A stretch of 33,316 nt of DNA from Brevibacterium sp. ZH18 (lineage in GTDB: Bacteria > Actinomycetota > Actinomycetes > Actinomycetales > Brevibacteriaceae), in contig NZ_JALDSX010000039.1 in the NCBI RefSeq assembly GCF_022748595.1, forward strand, positions 1 through 33,316, given 5' to 3'. Below the pieces are notes generated by a model. That model saw only the letters and a list, made by a program, of their open reading frames with translations. It ran no database searches and was not told where the DNA came from. Made by a program: the position numbers and the translations under genes. Shown here one piece after another: positions 7,546-16,167 of this stretch. Position 1 is the stretch's first letter. Each line of letters opens with the position of its first letter.

Positions 7546-9792
7546 ATGACTCTCACCCCCGACCGCACTCCAGGGAAAGACGGCAAGCGTTCTCAGCGCG
7601 CCGCGCCCGGGGCAGATGCGGCCAGCGAAGGTGCTGAACCGGCGTCGACTTCATTCCTCGAGCAGCTCAAAGCCGCGGGTATGGACCTGACCGGCAATCC
7701 GCTGGCCGACAGATTCGCGGATATCGAAGCAGTGCCCATGGTGCCTGTGGACGACGTGGCACCGGTAGGTGGCAGTGAAGTCGGTGGCGGCAGCAACGAG
7801 GACCTAGCCGGTGGAGTGAATGAAGGTGCTGCTGGTGATGTGGTTGATGCTGCCGGTGACGTGGTCGGTGCTGACAGCGGTGACTCATCGGCGGAAGTCG
7901 GCGAGGCTGAGGTCTACGGTGCCGGTGCCACCGACTCACCCTTCGCCGTTCCGGTGGAGGCCGTCCAGTCGAATTCGAATGATGCTCGTGCTGCGAGTGA
8001 TCCTGGTAGTGCGAATGACGCTGGTGCTGCGATTGATGCTGGTACCGAAGTTGATGCTGGTACCGAAGTTGAAGATGCAGACGCCTCCGATGACAGCGTT
8101 CCGCATCCATTGCTCACCGACGCTGAATGGAACGACCTTGATCACCTCGCCCCTGAGCTGACACAGAGCATCGGGAGCCTCAGCCACCTCAAAGACGAAC
8201 TGCTGACCTTCGAACGGCCGATGGGTCCCGACTCGGCGATGACTGTCGTCAACGGCATCGAAACCGCGACGCGCATCTTGGAAGCGATGTCCGCGGTCGC
8301 GCTGTCGGTCTACGAGCGGTGTGGGACTCCCACGGACTACGGCGCGAAGACGACGAAAGGGCTCGTCCAGAACCGCTTGAACCTGACCGGCCGTGAGGCG
8401 CAGCGACGCACAGAGCTGGCCAAAAATCTCGGCAATCGTGTCGATATGGCTGGTCAGTCCAGGGGGCCGGCCAATCCGATCGTGGCGAACGGTCTCCACA
8501 CGGGTGTGTTATCAGCCGGGCAGGCGACTGTGATCAACGATTGCCTGTCAAAGCTTCCGATCTGGATCTCAGCGGAGGTTCGGACGAAAGTCGAATCGGA
8601 TCTCGTTGAAAAGGCGCCGCGCGTTCGCGTCTCCGATCTGCGATCGATCTTCAATGCGATCCTTGCGCGGATCGATCCGGATGGTGAGGAGCCGAAGCTT
8701 CCGCCTGATCGGGATCAGTATCGGGTCAATGTCCGTGCCCGAGATAACGGTGATTGGGTTCTGAGTGGGCTCCTCGACGCAGTGACCGGAGGGATCCTCT
8801 ACGGACTGCTGACATCACGAATCCTGCCGACTTGTAACCGAGGCAATGGAACCGATTCAACTTTATCGACTGGAGTCCGCGGCGAGCCCGGCGAAGCTTT
8901 GAGTGCCGGTTCCGGAAGCGCCCCTGCTTTCGGTGATTCTGCTTTCGGTGATTCTACGATTCCGGACGGGGCGGATTCGGCTCAGCTCGAGTTCGATATT
9001 TTCGGTGCAGTTCTTGGCGGAGACGTGTTCGATGCCCCGCTTCCCGCCGGCAACCCTGACGAAGATCTGAAGCGCGTTGCAGGCGGCGACTCGGAAGCTT
9101 CCGAGAATGAGGCATCGGCAGGAGAAGGAGCTCAATTCGGTTTGGGCTTCCGCGAAGACGGTACTCCTGTCAATACAAAAGGCGACCAGGGTACGGTCCG
9201 CAATCGGATCTACGAGCGTTTCGCAACCCTGGTCTCTCGCATCGAGATGAACCGCGTTGGCCGCGGCTCCCCATTCGCACTGGTTGTGACAGCGAAAGCC
9301 GAAGATCTTGTCACTGGTACAGGGCGAGCAGTAACTGGCAGCGAAGCCGAATTCCCGCTCGCGACAGCCGTGAATGAGGGGTTGAACGGCTCAGTCTTCT
9401 TCAACCTGACCTCTGACAAAGCGAAGTCCATGCAACTCGCGACTGAGAACCGGTATGCGACTTCGAAGCAGCTTGCGATCATCACCGCGAGGGACAAAGG
9501 ATGTACTTTCCCTGGATGTGATGCTCCGCCGGGGTGGTGCGACGTGCACCATATTGTGCCCTGGTCGGAGGACGGCAAGACAGATGTCAACAACCTGACG
9601 TTGGCGTGCGGCAAGCACCATCATTTGATCGACAAATCGGATTGGTACGCCCGATCGCTCAAGGATGGGCGAACAGCGTGGATTCCCCCTGCGAGTATTG
9701 ATATCGAACGTCGGCCAATCCTGCACGCCCGCTTCATCGCACAGGAGATCCTTGACGATCTGGACAGTGATGACGGCTTCTCAGGCCAGTGA
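7546..9792 (+). CDS. DUF222 / HNH endonuclease domain protein (13E12 repeat family)
   Basis: A 748-residue member of the actinobacterial DUF222-HNH (13E12 repeat) family, usually multicopy and of uncertain role. Residues 1-~195 are an acidic Ala/Asp/Gly/Val-rich extension with short repeats. The DUF222 region runs from ~205, with LNLTGREAQRRTELAKNL typical of it, and is interrupted near 440-540 by another low-complexity stretch. The HNH nuclease motif is complete: C653 and C658, H668-H669 (DVHHIVPWSEDG), the NNLTLACGKHHH segment and a downstream ICK-like tail. ATG 7546 has GAGG a few bases upstream. The gene separates ruvC from ruvAB, suggesting it was inserted into a once-contiguous cluster. 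Whether it is an active endonuclease cannot be told here. Confidence 0.92.
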   Translation: MTLTPDRTPGKDGKRSQRAAPGADAASEGAEPASTSFLEQLKAAGMDLTGNPLADRFADIEAVPMVPVDDVAPVGGSEVGGGSNEDLAGGVNEGAAGDVVDAAGDVVGADSGDSSAEVGEAEVYGAGATDSPFAVPVEAVQSNSNDARAASDPGSANDAGAAIDAGTEVDAGTEVEDADASDDSVPHPLLTDAEWNDLDHLAPELTQSIGSLSHLKDELLTFERPMGPDSAMTVVNGIETATRILEAMSAVALSVYERCGTPTDYGAKTTKGLVQNRLNLTGREAQRRTELAKNLGNRVDMAGQSRGPANPIVANGLHTGVLSAGQATVINDCLSKLPIWISAEVRTKVESDLVEKAPRVRVSDLRSIFNAILARIDPDGEEPKLPPDRDQYRVNVRARDNGDWVLSGLLDAVTGGILYGLLTSRILPTCNRGNGTDSTLSTGVRGEPGEALSAGSGSAPAFGDSAFGDSTIPDGADSAQLEFDIFGAVLGGDVFDAPLPAGNPDEDLKRVAGGDSEASENEASAGEGAQFGLGFREDGTPVNTKGDQGTVRNRIYERFATLVSRIEMNRVGRGSPFALVVTAKAEDLVTGTGRAVTGSEAEFPLATAVNEGLNGSVFFNLTSDKAKSMQLATENRYATSKQLAIITARDKGCTFPGCDAPPGWCDVHHIVPWSEDGKTDVNNLTLACGKHHHLIDKSDWYARSLKDGRTAWIPPASIDIERRPILHARFIAQEILDDLDSDDGFSGQ
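8926..8955 (+). repeat. Exact 15-bp tandem repeat in the DUF222 gene
   Basis: Bases 8926-8940 and 8941-8955 are identical, adding an in-frame AFGDS pair in the low-complexity insert. A similar 18-bp pair beginning GGTACCGAAGTTGA starts at 8040 and 8058. Confidence 0.85.
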
Positions 9793-9844
9793 ACTGCCTG
9801 TGGGGATGTGGGCAGCGGGCGCGCAGAGCAGATTCGGTTGTTTT

Positions 9845-9882
9845 CTGATGGGGTTCACTTCACTGTTCCTGATGGGGTTCAC
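9845..9882 (+). repeat. Direct repeat, 24-bp period, downstream of the DUF222 gene
   Basis: The 14-mer CTGATGGGGTTCAC occurs at 9845-9858 and 9869-9882. The second copy runs on into CCCAT, giving a small hairpin, ATGGGG/CCCCAT around TTCA. Confidence 0.75.
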
Positions 9883-9957
9883 CCCATTGCCTCTTAAGGG
9901 GTGCACGACACTGCTTTCGCGTAGCGGAGGTGACAACGTTGTTGATACCGTCGGCAT

Positions 9958-9981
9958 GCGGTTGAAATTCAAATCAACCGC
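9958..9981 (+). terminator. Small hairpin between the DUF222 gene and ruvA
   Basis: GCGGTTGA (9958-9965) pairs with TCAACCGC (9974-9981) around an AT-rich eight-base loop. A short run CCGTTCT follows. It is a possible terminator for the DUF222 gene, with weak support. Confidence 0.3.
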
Positions 9982-10023
9982 CCGTTCTACAGCCACGTGC
10001 TCGACCCTCTCCGGTATGTCGGC

Positions 10024-10052
10024 TTAAGGCGCCAGGGAGTTCCTGCTAACCT
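10024..10052 (+). promoter_or_regulatory. Possible promoter of ruvAB
   Basis: TTAAGG (10024-10029) and TAACCT (10047-10052) are separated by 17 bases, about 37 bases before the chosen ruvA start. Since the DUF222 gene splits ruvC from ruvAB, the pair needs its own promoter. Confidence 0.4.
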
Positions 10053-10088
10053 GGATTCGTACACGTGTTCCCACTCGAAAGGCAGTCC

Positions 10089-10685
10089 GTGATCAGTTTC
10101 CTCAGCGGTACGGTTCATCGCATCGCAGCTGACCACCTCGTCATTCTCACCTATGGTGTTGGACGCAAAGTCAACGTAACTCCGGACACTCTGGCCAGTA
10201 CTCGACATGGTGCAGACATCGAGCTCGTCACCACGTTGGTTGTGCGCGAAGACTCCATGACGCTCTTCGGCTTTGCGACCGAAGACGAGAATCACACCTT
10301 CGACGTGCTGCTTTCGATCTCGGGAATCGGCCCACGCCTCGCGATGGCCATTCTCTCGGTGATGGGCCCTGGCGAACTGGCAGCTGCGATCTCGAACCAG
10401 GACGCCAACGCGCTCACCCGAGTGCCGGGCATCGGCAAGAAAGGCGCTTCGCGCATCATTCTCGAACTCGAGAACAAGCTGCCCAAACTGGCTGCGTCGA
10501 CTCCGGGGCCTCAATTGTCGTTCGGGGGAGCCAACCAGCAGGTCATCGATGCTCTCGTCGGTCTCGGCTGGAAGGAAGCGCAGGCAACGGATGTCGTCCA
10601 AGAAGTCGTGAGCGACCTCGGTGCTGACGCCGGTACTTCCGCACTGCTGAAAGCCTCACTCAAAGTGCTGGGTGCGAGGAAATGA
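10089..10685 (+). CDS. ruvA: Holliday junction branch migration protein RuvA
   Basis: A 198-residue junction-binding subunit that targets the RuvB motor to four-way DNA. An OB-fold N-terminus ([20 protein letters not shown]) is followed by two helix-hairpin-helix motifs ([31 protein letters not shown]) and a C-terminal domain III that contacts RuvB ([15 protein letters not shown]). I chose GTG 10089, not the in-frame GTG at 10065, because the family starts with MISFL and AAAGG lies six bases upstream. The stop overlaps the ruvB start (ATGA). Confidence 0.96.
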   Translation: MISFLSGTVHRIAADHLVILTYGVGRKVNVTPDTLASTRHGADIELVTTLVVREDSMTLFGFATEDENHTFDVLLSISGIGPRLAMAILSVMGPGELAAAISNQDANALTRVPGIGKKGASRIILELENKLPKLAASTPGPQLSFGGANQQVIDALVGLGWKEAQATDVVQEVVSDLGADAGTSALLKASLKVLGARK

Positions 10686-11845
10686 CATCCTCAGCCGGCT
10701 ACGGTGATTCGGGCGGCCGATTCGGAAACGGCCCATCGTCGGGCATCGGAGAATCTCACAGCACCGATTCATCGTTTGCGGACGAAGCTGCGTCCTATGA
10801 GCTTGAGTTCGGCGACCAGAAACTGACCGGCGCAGAAGAGGACCGGCTGGTCTCCGGTCGCGCCGAAACCGCCGAACGTGACGCAGAAGCGGCACTCCGT
10901 CCCAAGGGACTCCAAGACTTCATCGGTCAGCCGCAGGTTCGTGAGCAGCTCTCCCTCGTCCTCGACGCGGCCAAAGCCCGCAACAGGGCCCCCGACCATG
11001 TTCTGCTTTCCGGCCCTCCCGGACTGGGTAAGACGACTCTGGCCATGATCATCGCGCATGAGATGCAGACCAGTCTGCGCGTGACGTCGGGTCCCGCCGT
11101 CCAGCACGCTGGCGACCTCGCCGCGATCCTGTCGTCCTTGGAAGAGGGTGAGGTTCTCTTCATCGACGAGATCCACCGCATGGCCCGGGCTGCAGAGGAG
11201 ATGCTCTACGTGGCGATGGAGGACTACCGAGTCGACGTCATCGTCGGAAAAGGCCCCGGTGCCACGGCCATCCCACTCGACCTGCCTGCCTTCACCATGG
11301 TCGGCGCCACGACCCGCTCTGGATTGCTGCCTGCGCCCCTGCGCGATCGCTTCGGGTTCACCGGTCTCCTCGACTTCTACTCGAGCGATGATCTCCTGAC
11401 CGTGCTCAAACGTTCAGCCAGAATGCTGGGCATCGAAGCCGACCTGTCCGGTCTCAAAGAGATCTCGACCCGCTCTCGAGGCACCCCGCGCATCGCCAAC
11501 CGTCTGCTTCGGCGAGTGCGCGACTGGGCGCAGGTTCGAGGCACAGGGATCATCGACGAAGCCGCAGCACTCCAAGCACTCAAGGTTTACGAGGTCGACG
11601 AACTCGGCCTTGACCGGCTCGATCGCTCGGTTCTGGAAGTGCTGTGCAAGCGCTTCGCCGGGGGACCGGTCGGCCTCGGAACCCTCTCTGTTTCGGTCGG
11701 GGAAGAAGCCGACACTGTCGAGACAGTCTCTGAGCCATACCTCGTGCGGGAGGGCTTGATCAGCCGCACGCCACGCGGACGTGTTGCCACCTCGACGGCA
11801 TGGAAGCACCTGGGATTACACATCCCAGCAAACTATGAGTTCTGA
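10682..11845 (+). CDS. ruvB: Holliday junction DNA helicase RuvB
   Basis: A 387-residue AAA+ motor that drives branch migration with RuvA. Walker A is GPPGLGKTT (residues 111-119), Walker B is FIDEIHR (about 160-166), sensor 1 is GATTRSG, and the arginine-finger/C-terminal winged-helix region ends [17 protein letters not shown]. The first ~50 residues form a Ser/Gly-rich extension before the usual family start near DRLVSGRAE. The ATGA overlap with ruvA supports this long start, but no clear internal start was found to replace it. Confidence 0.97.
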   Translation: MTSSAGYGDSGGRFGNGPSSGIGESHSTDSSFADEAASYELEFGDQKLTGAEEDRLVSGRAETAERDAEAALRPKGLQDFIGQPQVREQLSLVLDAAKARNRAPDHVLLSGPPGLGKTTLAMIIAHEMQTSLRVTSGPAVQHAGDLAAILSSLEEGEVLFIDEIHRMARAAEEMLYVAMEDYRVDVIVGKGPGATAIPLDLPAFTMVGATTRSGLLPAPLRDRFGFTGLLDFYSSDDLLTVLKRSARMLGIEADLSGLKEISTRSRGTPRIANRLLRRVRDWAQVRGTGIIDEAAALQALKVYEVDELGLDRLDRSVLEVLCKRFAGGPVGLGTLSVSVGEEADTVETVSEPYLVREGLISRTPRGRVATSTAWKHLGLHIPANYEF

Positions 11846-11926
11846 TCCCGGCAATTGAGTTCGCCTTGAGGACTAAGGACGAACTAAGCTAGTGGACTGG
11901 TTCGCTCTTACGAAAGGTAGATACCT

Positions 11927-12574
11927 GTGGATTTATTGATCCCTCTCGCGCTCGCTGCGCTGCTTATTTTTTTCCTATTCAACTCTCGGCGTAAGCAGAA
12001 AGCACGTGCGGAGCAGATCAAAACCGGGCTTGTGCCCGGTGCGACCGTGATGACAACGTTCGGTGTCTTCGGAACCGTTTTGTCCATCGATGAAGAAAAC
12101 AACCAGGTCACCATTGAGTCAGGTCCAGGTACCGTCCTTCGCGTTCACCGCCAGGCCATCGGGCAGATCAACAACCCCGAAGAAGCCGATCCTGCTGTCG
12201 ACGGAGCCGCTGGTCCCGTTGACGCCGCCGGAACCTCAGCTGATGCCGACGCCGACTCGCCGGTCATCACCGACGCTGAACTCGACGCCATGAACGAGCG
12301 CAAGCGCGCCGCAGGAACCTCGAATGATGCCAACCTCGAATCAGACGATGTCGACGACATTGACGCCGCTCTGGCCGAAGAGTCCGACGCTAAGAGCGCC
12401 GACTCCGCGAACGCAGATCTGAAGAACGTCGACGCTGATCACACTGACTCCACGCTTGGTGATGATCTCTCTGAGCCCAAGCGTTCTGCCGGCGATCTCG
12501 ATGATTCTGATGTGTCTGATGCGAAGACGTCCGACACGGATCCAGCGGATACAGAGAACGACAAGAAGAACTGA
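11927..12574 (+). CDS. yajC: Preprotein translocase subunit YajC with long acidic tail
   Basis: Membrane partner of SecDF in the Sec translocase. A single N-terminal membrane segment (residues ~2-20, LLIPLALAALLIFFLF) is followed by the basic SRRKQKARAEQIKTGLVPGATVMTTFGVFGTV core typical of YajC. From ~80 to the end at 215 the protein is an acidic Asp/Ala/Ser tail, roughly doubling the usual ~100-residue length. GTG 11927 is preceded by GAAAGGTAG. secD follows after 35 bases. Confidence 0.93.
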   Translation: MDLLIPLALAALLIFFLFNSRRKQKARAEQIKTGLVPGATVMTTFGVFGTVLSIDEENNQVTIESGPGTVLRVHRQAIGQINNPEEADPAVDGAAGPVDAAGTSADADADSPVITDAELDAMNERKRAAGTSNDANLESDDVDDIDAALAEESDAKSADSANADLKNVDADHTDSTLGDDLSEPKRSAGDLDDSDVSDAKTSDTDPADTENDKKN

Positions 12575-12609
12575 CTCTTCGCTCACTGCACTCAATCGAA
12601 AGCTGAAAC

Positions 12610-15138
12610 GTGTCCGATATTGAAGAAAAGCCACGTCCTGGTTTGCGCTTCCTGTGGCTGACGATCGTGACTGCGCTTCTCGTCGGCATCATTGCCAGCG
12701 GGATCGTGTGGTCCAAAGCCACGCCCACTCCAAAGCTCGCTCTCGACCTGGAGGGCGGAACTTCGATCATTCTTGAACCTCAAGTATCGAAGGGCACGGA
12801 CATCAGCAAGGAACAGCTCGACCAAGCTGTTTCGATCATTCGACAGCGAGTCGACTCCACCGGTGTATCCGAGGCTGAGATCTCGACACAGGGTGACCGC
12901 AATATCGTGGTCAACCTTCCGGGAAACCCGGATGAGGAGACTCGCAACCTGGTTCGCTCCTCGGCGCAGCTAGTCTTCCGACGGGTCGCCCTTGTGGGTG
13001 ACCCTCGGTCGCAGGAGCAGATCCAGAAAGAGCAGGAGAAGAGCGGCGGCTCCGATCAGAAGGAAGACCCATCGAAGGGTCTGACCGACGAAGAGAAGAA
13101 GCGGCTGAAGGACCTCACCGGTGGCGGCGAGGCCGGCAGCCAGTCGGACGCTGGGGCGCAGTCATCAGCTGGTGGCCAGTCGGACGCAAGTGCCGACGGT
13201 CAGGACAACGGCAGTGCGCCCGCCGGCGGCGGAGAAGTCTCCCAAGCTGGTGGAGAAGTCTCCCAGGCCGGTGGAAAGGTTCCCGGGCCTGCAGGCAAGG
13301 ACGCTGCGGGAAGCGGAGACGAAGCGACGAAGAAGGCAAGCTCGGACAAGAGCAAGGACCAAAAGGTCACTGACTCGACCCCGCGCCCGCTCTTCGACCC
13401 TGAGCAGGATGCCGCCGAGTGGCAGACGGACGAAGTCATCAAGAAGTACACGGAACTCGACTGCACCAATCCGAAGAACCGTACAGGTGGCAATCAGCAG
13501 CCCTCCGACAAGCCTGTCGTCGCCTGTGCCGAGGACGGGAAGTCGAAGTACATCCTCGGCCCAGTCGAACTCTCGGGCGACCACCTTGCCGATGCGAGCT
13601 TCGGCTATGCCGCAGGCGCGAACGGCGTGCAGACCAACCAGCCGGCAGTCAACCTCAAGTTTGACGCGACCGGTCGTGAGATCTTCAAGCAGATCACCTC
13701 AAAGATCACCGGAGCCCAGCAGCCCTACAACCAGTTCGCAATCGAACTGGACGGCCTGGTGCTCTCCGCACCGACCTCGAACGCAGTCATCACCGACGGC
13801 AATGCTGAGATCTCGGGCAACTTCACGCTCGACGAGGCGCAGACTCTGGCCAACCAGCTCAAGAACGGCTCACTGCCGCTGAGCTTCCAGGTCCAGAGCG
13901 AAGACCAGATCTCGCCGACCCTGGGTTCGAACTACCTCAACATCGGTATCCTGACCGGCCTGCTCGGACTCATCCTCGTCGTCGTCTACTCGTTGCTGCA
14001 GTACCGAGTCCTCGGCCTCGTAACCGTATCGAGCCTCGTCGTCGTCGGCATCATCACCTATCTCCTCCTGCTTCTAGCCTCATGGCGCTACGGCTATCGG
14101 CTGTCATTGGCTGGTCTCGCCGGTATCATCATCGGCATCGGCATGGCAGCAGACTCGTTCATCGTCTACTTCGAACGTGTGAGAGACGAATTGCGCAGCG
14201 GGAGAACTCTGCTGTCGGCTGTCGAGGTCGGCTGGGATCGTGCCAAGCGAACGATCTATGCCTCGAAGGCAGTCAACATGCTGGCCGCTGTCATCCTCTA
14301 CATCCTGGCTGTCGGCTCGGTTCGCGGATTCGCCTTCACATTCGGCATGGCAGTGATCGTCGACGTGCTTGTCGTCTTCCTGTTCACTCACCCGATGCTC
14401 CAGATATTGTCGCGAACCAAGTTCTTCGGCGAGGGACACCCGATGTCAGGCATGGATCCACGTCTGCTCGGTGTTTCGCCCGCTGCCTACCGAGGTGCGT
14501 TCAACATGGGCGACGGCAACGGAATGTCGTCTGAGGCTCGGCGTCGGGCGAATGCTCGGGCACGCAAGGCTGGAATTTCCTCCACTGCCGAGGCGGATGC
14601 CGCCGATTCCTCGTCCGCTGAGACTTCGTCGTCTGCTACGAGCACGACCGCGGCGTCTGATACGACATCCAAATCGGGTACGAAGTCCGAGTCGGGTGCG
14701 AAGCCCGAGGCGGGTGCGAAATCTGCACGAGGTGCGAAGTCCGAGGCGGGTGCGCTCAAGACGGCCTCCCGATCTCAGAAGAAGCGCTCTGCTTCCTCAT
14801 CTGATGACACTGATTCCGCTGCTTCGAAGTCCGCTGAGGAAACGGTCTCGTCGAAGTCTGCTGAGGAAACGGTCTCGTCGAAGTCCGCTGAGGTGGCAGA
14901 CACCGAGGAAATCGACGACACCGCTGGATCCACGGATGCTGGTCAATCCGACGCTGTGGAAACAGAAACTGACAAGTCGGCCAAATCCGAGAAGTCCGCC
15001 AAGAAGGAGGGGCCGAAGCGCAAGCCCTCGGCCAGCGCGAGCTCGGGAACTACCGGCGGCACGATCGCTGAGCGAAAGGCGGCGGCCAAGAGGGCTGCCG
15101 AAGAATCTGCCGAAGAGGGCAAGGAGGCAGACAAGTGA
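12610..15138 (+). CDS. secD: Protein translocase subunit SecD, enlarged
   Basis: Membrane subunit that uses proton motive force to help exported proteins leave the Sec channel. TM1 lies at ~12-35, followed by the signature DLEGGTSIILEP (46-57). The periplasmic P1 domain carries a Lys/Ser/Gly/Asp-rich insert at ~133-255. Five further TM helices lie at ~442-600, with the conserved GIGMAADSFIVYFERVRDE. Residues ~606-842 are a cytoplasmic low-complexity tail of Ser, Ala, Lys and Glu with short repeats. At 842 residues it is far longer than the 530-630 usual for SecD. The GTG start at 12610 has only a modest GAAAG upstream. Its stop overlaps secF (GTGA). Confidence 0.95.
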   Translation: MSDIEEKPRPGLRFLWLTIVTALLVGIIASGIVWSKATPTPKLALDLEGGTSIILEPQVSKGTDISKEQLDQAVSIIRQRVDSTGVSEAEISTQGDRNIVVNLPGNPDEETRNLVRSSAQLVFRRVALVGDPRSQEQIQKEQEKSGGSDQKEDPSKGLTDEEKKRLKDLTGGGEAGSQSDAGAQSSAGGQSDASADGQDNGSAPAGGGEVSQAGGEVSQAGGKVPGPAGKDAAGSGDEATKKASSDKSKDQKVTDSTPRPLFDPEQDAAEWQTDEVIKKYTELDCTNPKNRTGGNQQPSDKPVVACAEDGKSKYILGPVELSGDHLADASFGYAAGANGVQTNQPAVNLKFDATGREIFKQITSKITGAQQPYNQFAIELDGLVLSAPTSNAVITDGNAEISGNFTLDEAQTLANQLKNGSLPLSFQVQSEDQISPTLGSNYLNIGILTGLLGLILVVVYSLLQYRVLGLVTVSSLVVVGIITYLLLLLASWRYGYRLSLAGLAGIIIGIGMAADSFIVYFERVRDELRSGRTLLSAVEVGWDRAKRTIYASKAVNMLAAVILYILAVGSVRGFAFTFGMAVIVDVLVVFLFTHPMLQILSRTKFFGEGHPMSGMDPRLLGVSPAAYRGAFNMGDGNGMSSEARRRANARARKAGISSTAEADAADSSSAETSSSATSTTAASDTTSKSGTKSESGAKPEAGAKSARGAKSEAGALKTASRSQKKRSASSSDDTDSAASKSAEETVSSKSAEETVSSKSAEVADTEEIDDTAGSTDAGQSDAVETETDKSAKSEKSAKKEGPKRKPSASASSGTTGGTIAERKAAAKRAAEESAEEGKEADK
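14827..14892 (+). repeat. 27-bp tandem repeats in the secD tail
   Basis: Two nearly identical 27-base units (14827-14853, 14854-14880) and a partial third encode KSAEETVSS repeats. Just upstream, at about 14673-14757, a 15-base pattern encodes KSGxx/GAKxx repeats. Confidence 0.9.
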
Positions 15139-16151
15139 AACGGTTCTTTGCCTGGGGCAACCGCCTCCACAACGGTGAAACGTCGATTCCCTTCGTGGGA
15201 AAGGCCAAACTGTGGCTGACGATCGCCGGTGTCCTCGTCCTTCTGTCTCTGCTGGTCCCGCTGATTGCGGGATTCAACTTCGGCATCGCCTTCAAAGGCG
15301 GGTCACAGTTCCAAGTCGATCACGTCTCTGACACGTCGGCGACCAAGGGTGAGGCGCTCGTGACCGACGTCGTCGCCGGTTCGGAGCCGCGATTGACTCC
15401 AACCAGTGACACGGCGGTCGAAATCGAGACGAATCAGCTGACCGACCCGCAGATGCAGAAGGTTCGCGACGCGCTCGTCGGCGGCTACGAGGTCAAGGCT
15501 GAAGACGTCACCTCGACATTCGTCGGTCCTGAGTGGGGTCAGGATGTGACATCGAAGATGATCCGCGCCCTGGTGATCTTCGTGGCCATCGCGATGATCG
15601 TCATGGCACTGTACTTCCGAACCTGGAAGATGTCCCTGGCTGCGATCGTCGGCTTGATCGTGGTCATGATCGTGACGATGGGCATCTACTCGGCCACCGG
15701 CATCGAGGTTACCCCTGAGGCGGTCATCGGCTTCCTCACGGTCCTGAGCTTCTCGCTCTACGACACTGTGGTGGTCTTCGACAAGATCAGGGAGAACACT
15801 GCGCGGTTCAAGGATAAGCGGAACCTGAAGTTCTCCGAGCTGGTCAACCTCGGCGTCAACCAGACGACGGTTCGTTCGATCAACACCACTGTGGTCTCGG
15901 TGCTGCCGGTCGCATCCATCCTGTTCATCGGCGTTATTGCGCTGAAGGCCGGGACCCTGGTCGACATCTCACTGTCGCTGTTCATCGGAATGATTGTGGC
16001 TGCAACGTCGACGCTGTTCGTCGCCAGCCCTCTCTACGCCCTCCTGCGGGCGAACGAACCCGCGGTCAAAGAACAGGAAGAGGCCGTACGTGAATTACGC
16101 TTGAAGAATGGAGCAGATGATGTTCCACCGGTGATTCACTCCGAAGTCTGA
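15135..16151 (+). CDS. secF: Protein translocase subunit SecF
   Basis: Partner of SecD in the SecDF complex, 338 residues with six predicted TM segments. The conserved [14 protein letters not shown] follows TM1, the large periplasmic domain spans ~60-130, and the TM4-5 region contains the family motif [16 protein letters not shown]. The GTG start at 15135 lies eight bases after a strong AAGGAGG (15121-15127) and overlaps the secD stop. In Mycobacterium apt (and another gene) lies between secF and rel; here rel begins only 16 bases later. Confidence 0.96.
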   Translation: MKRFFAWGNRLHNGETSIPFVGKAKLWLTIAGVLVLLSLLVPLIAGFNFGIAFKGGSQFQVDHVSDTSATKGEALVTDVVAGSEPRLTPTSDTAVEIETNQLTDPQMQKVRDALVGGYEVKAEDVTSTFVGPEWGQDVTSKMIRALVIFVAIAMIVMALYFRTWKMSLAAIVGLIVVMIVTMGIYSATGIEVTPEAVIGFLTVLSFSLYDTVVVFDKIRENTARFKDKRNLKFSELVNLGVNQTTVRSINTTVVSVLPVASILFIGVIALKAGTLVDISLSLFIGMIVAATSTLFVASPLYALLRANEPAVKEQEEAVRELRLKNGADDVPPVIHSEV

Positions 16152-16167
16152 TCAGAGAGGAGATGTC

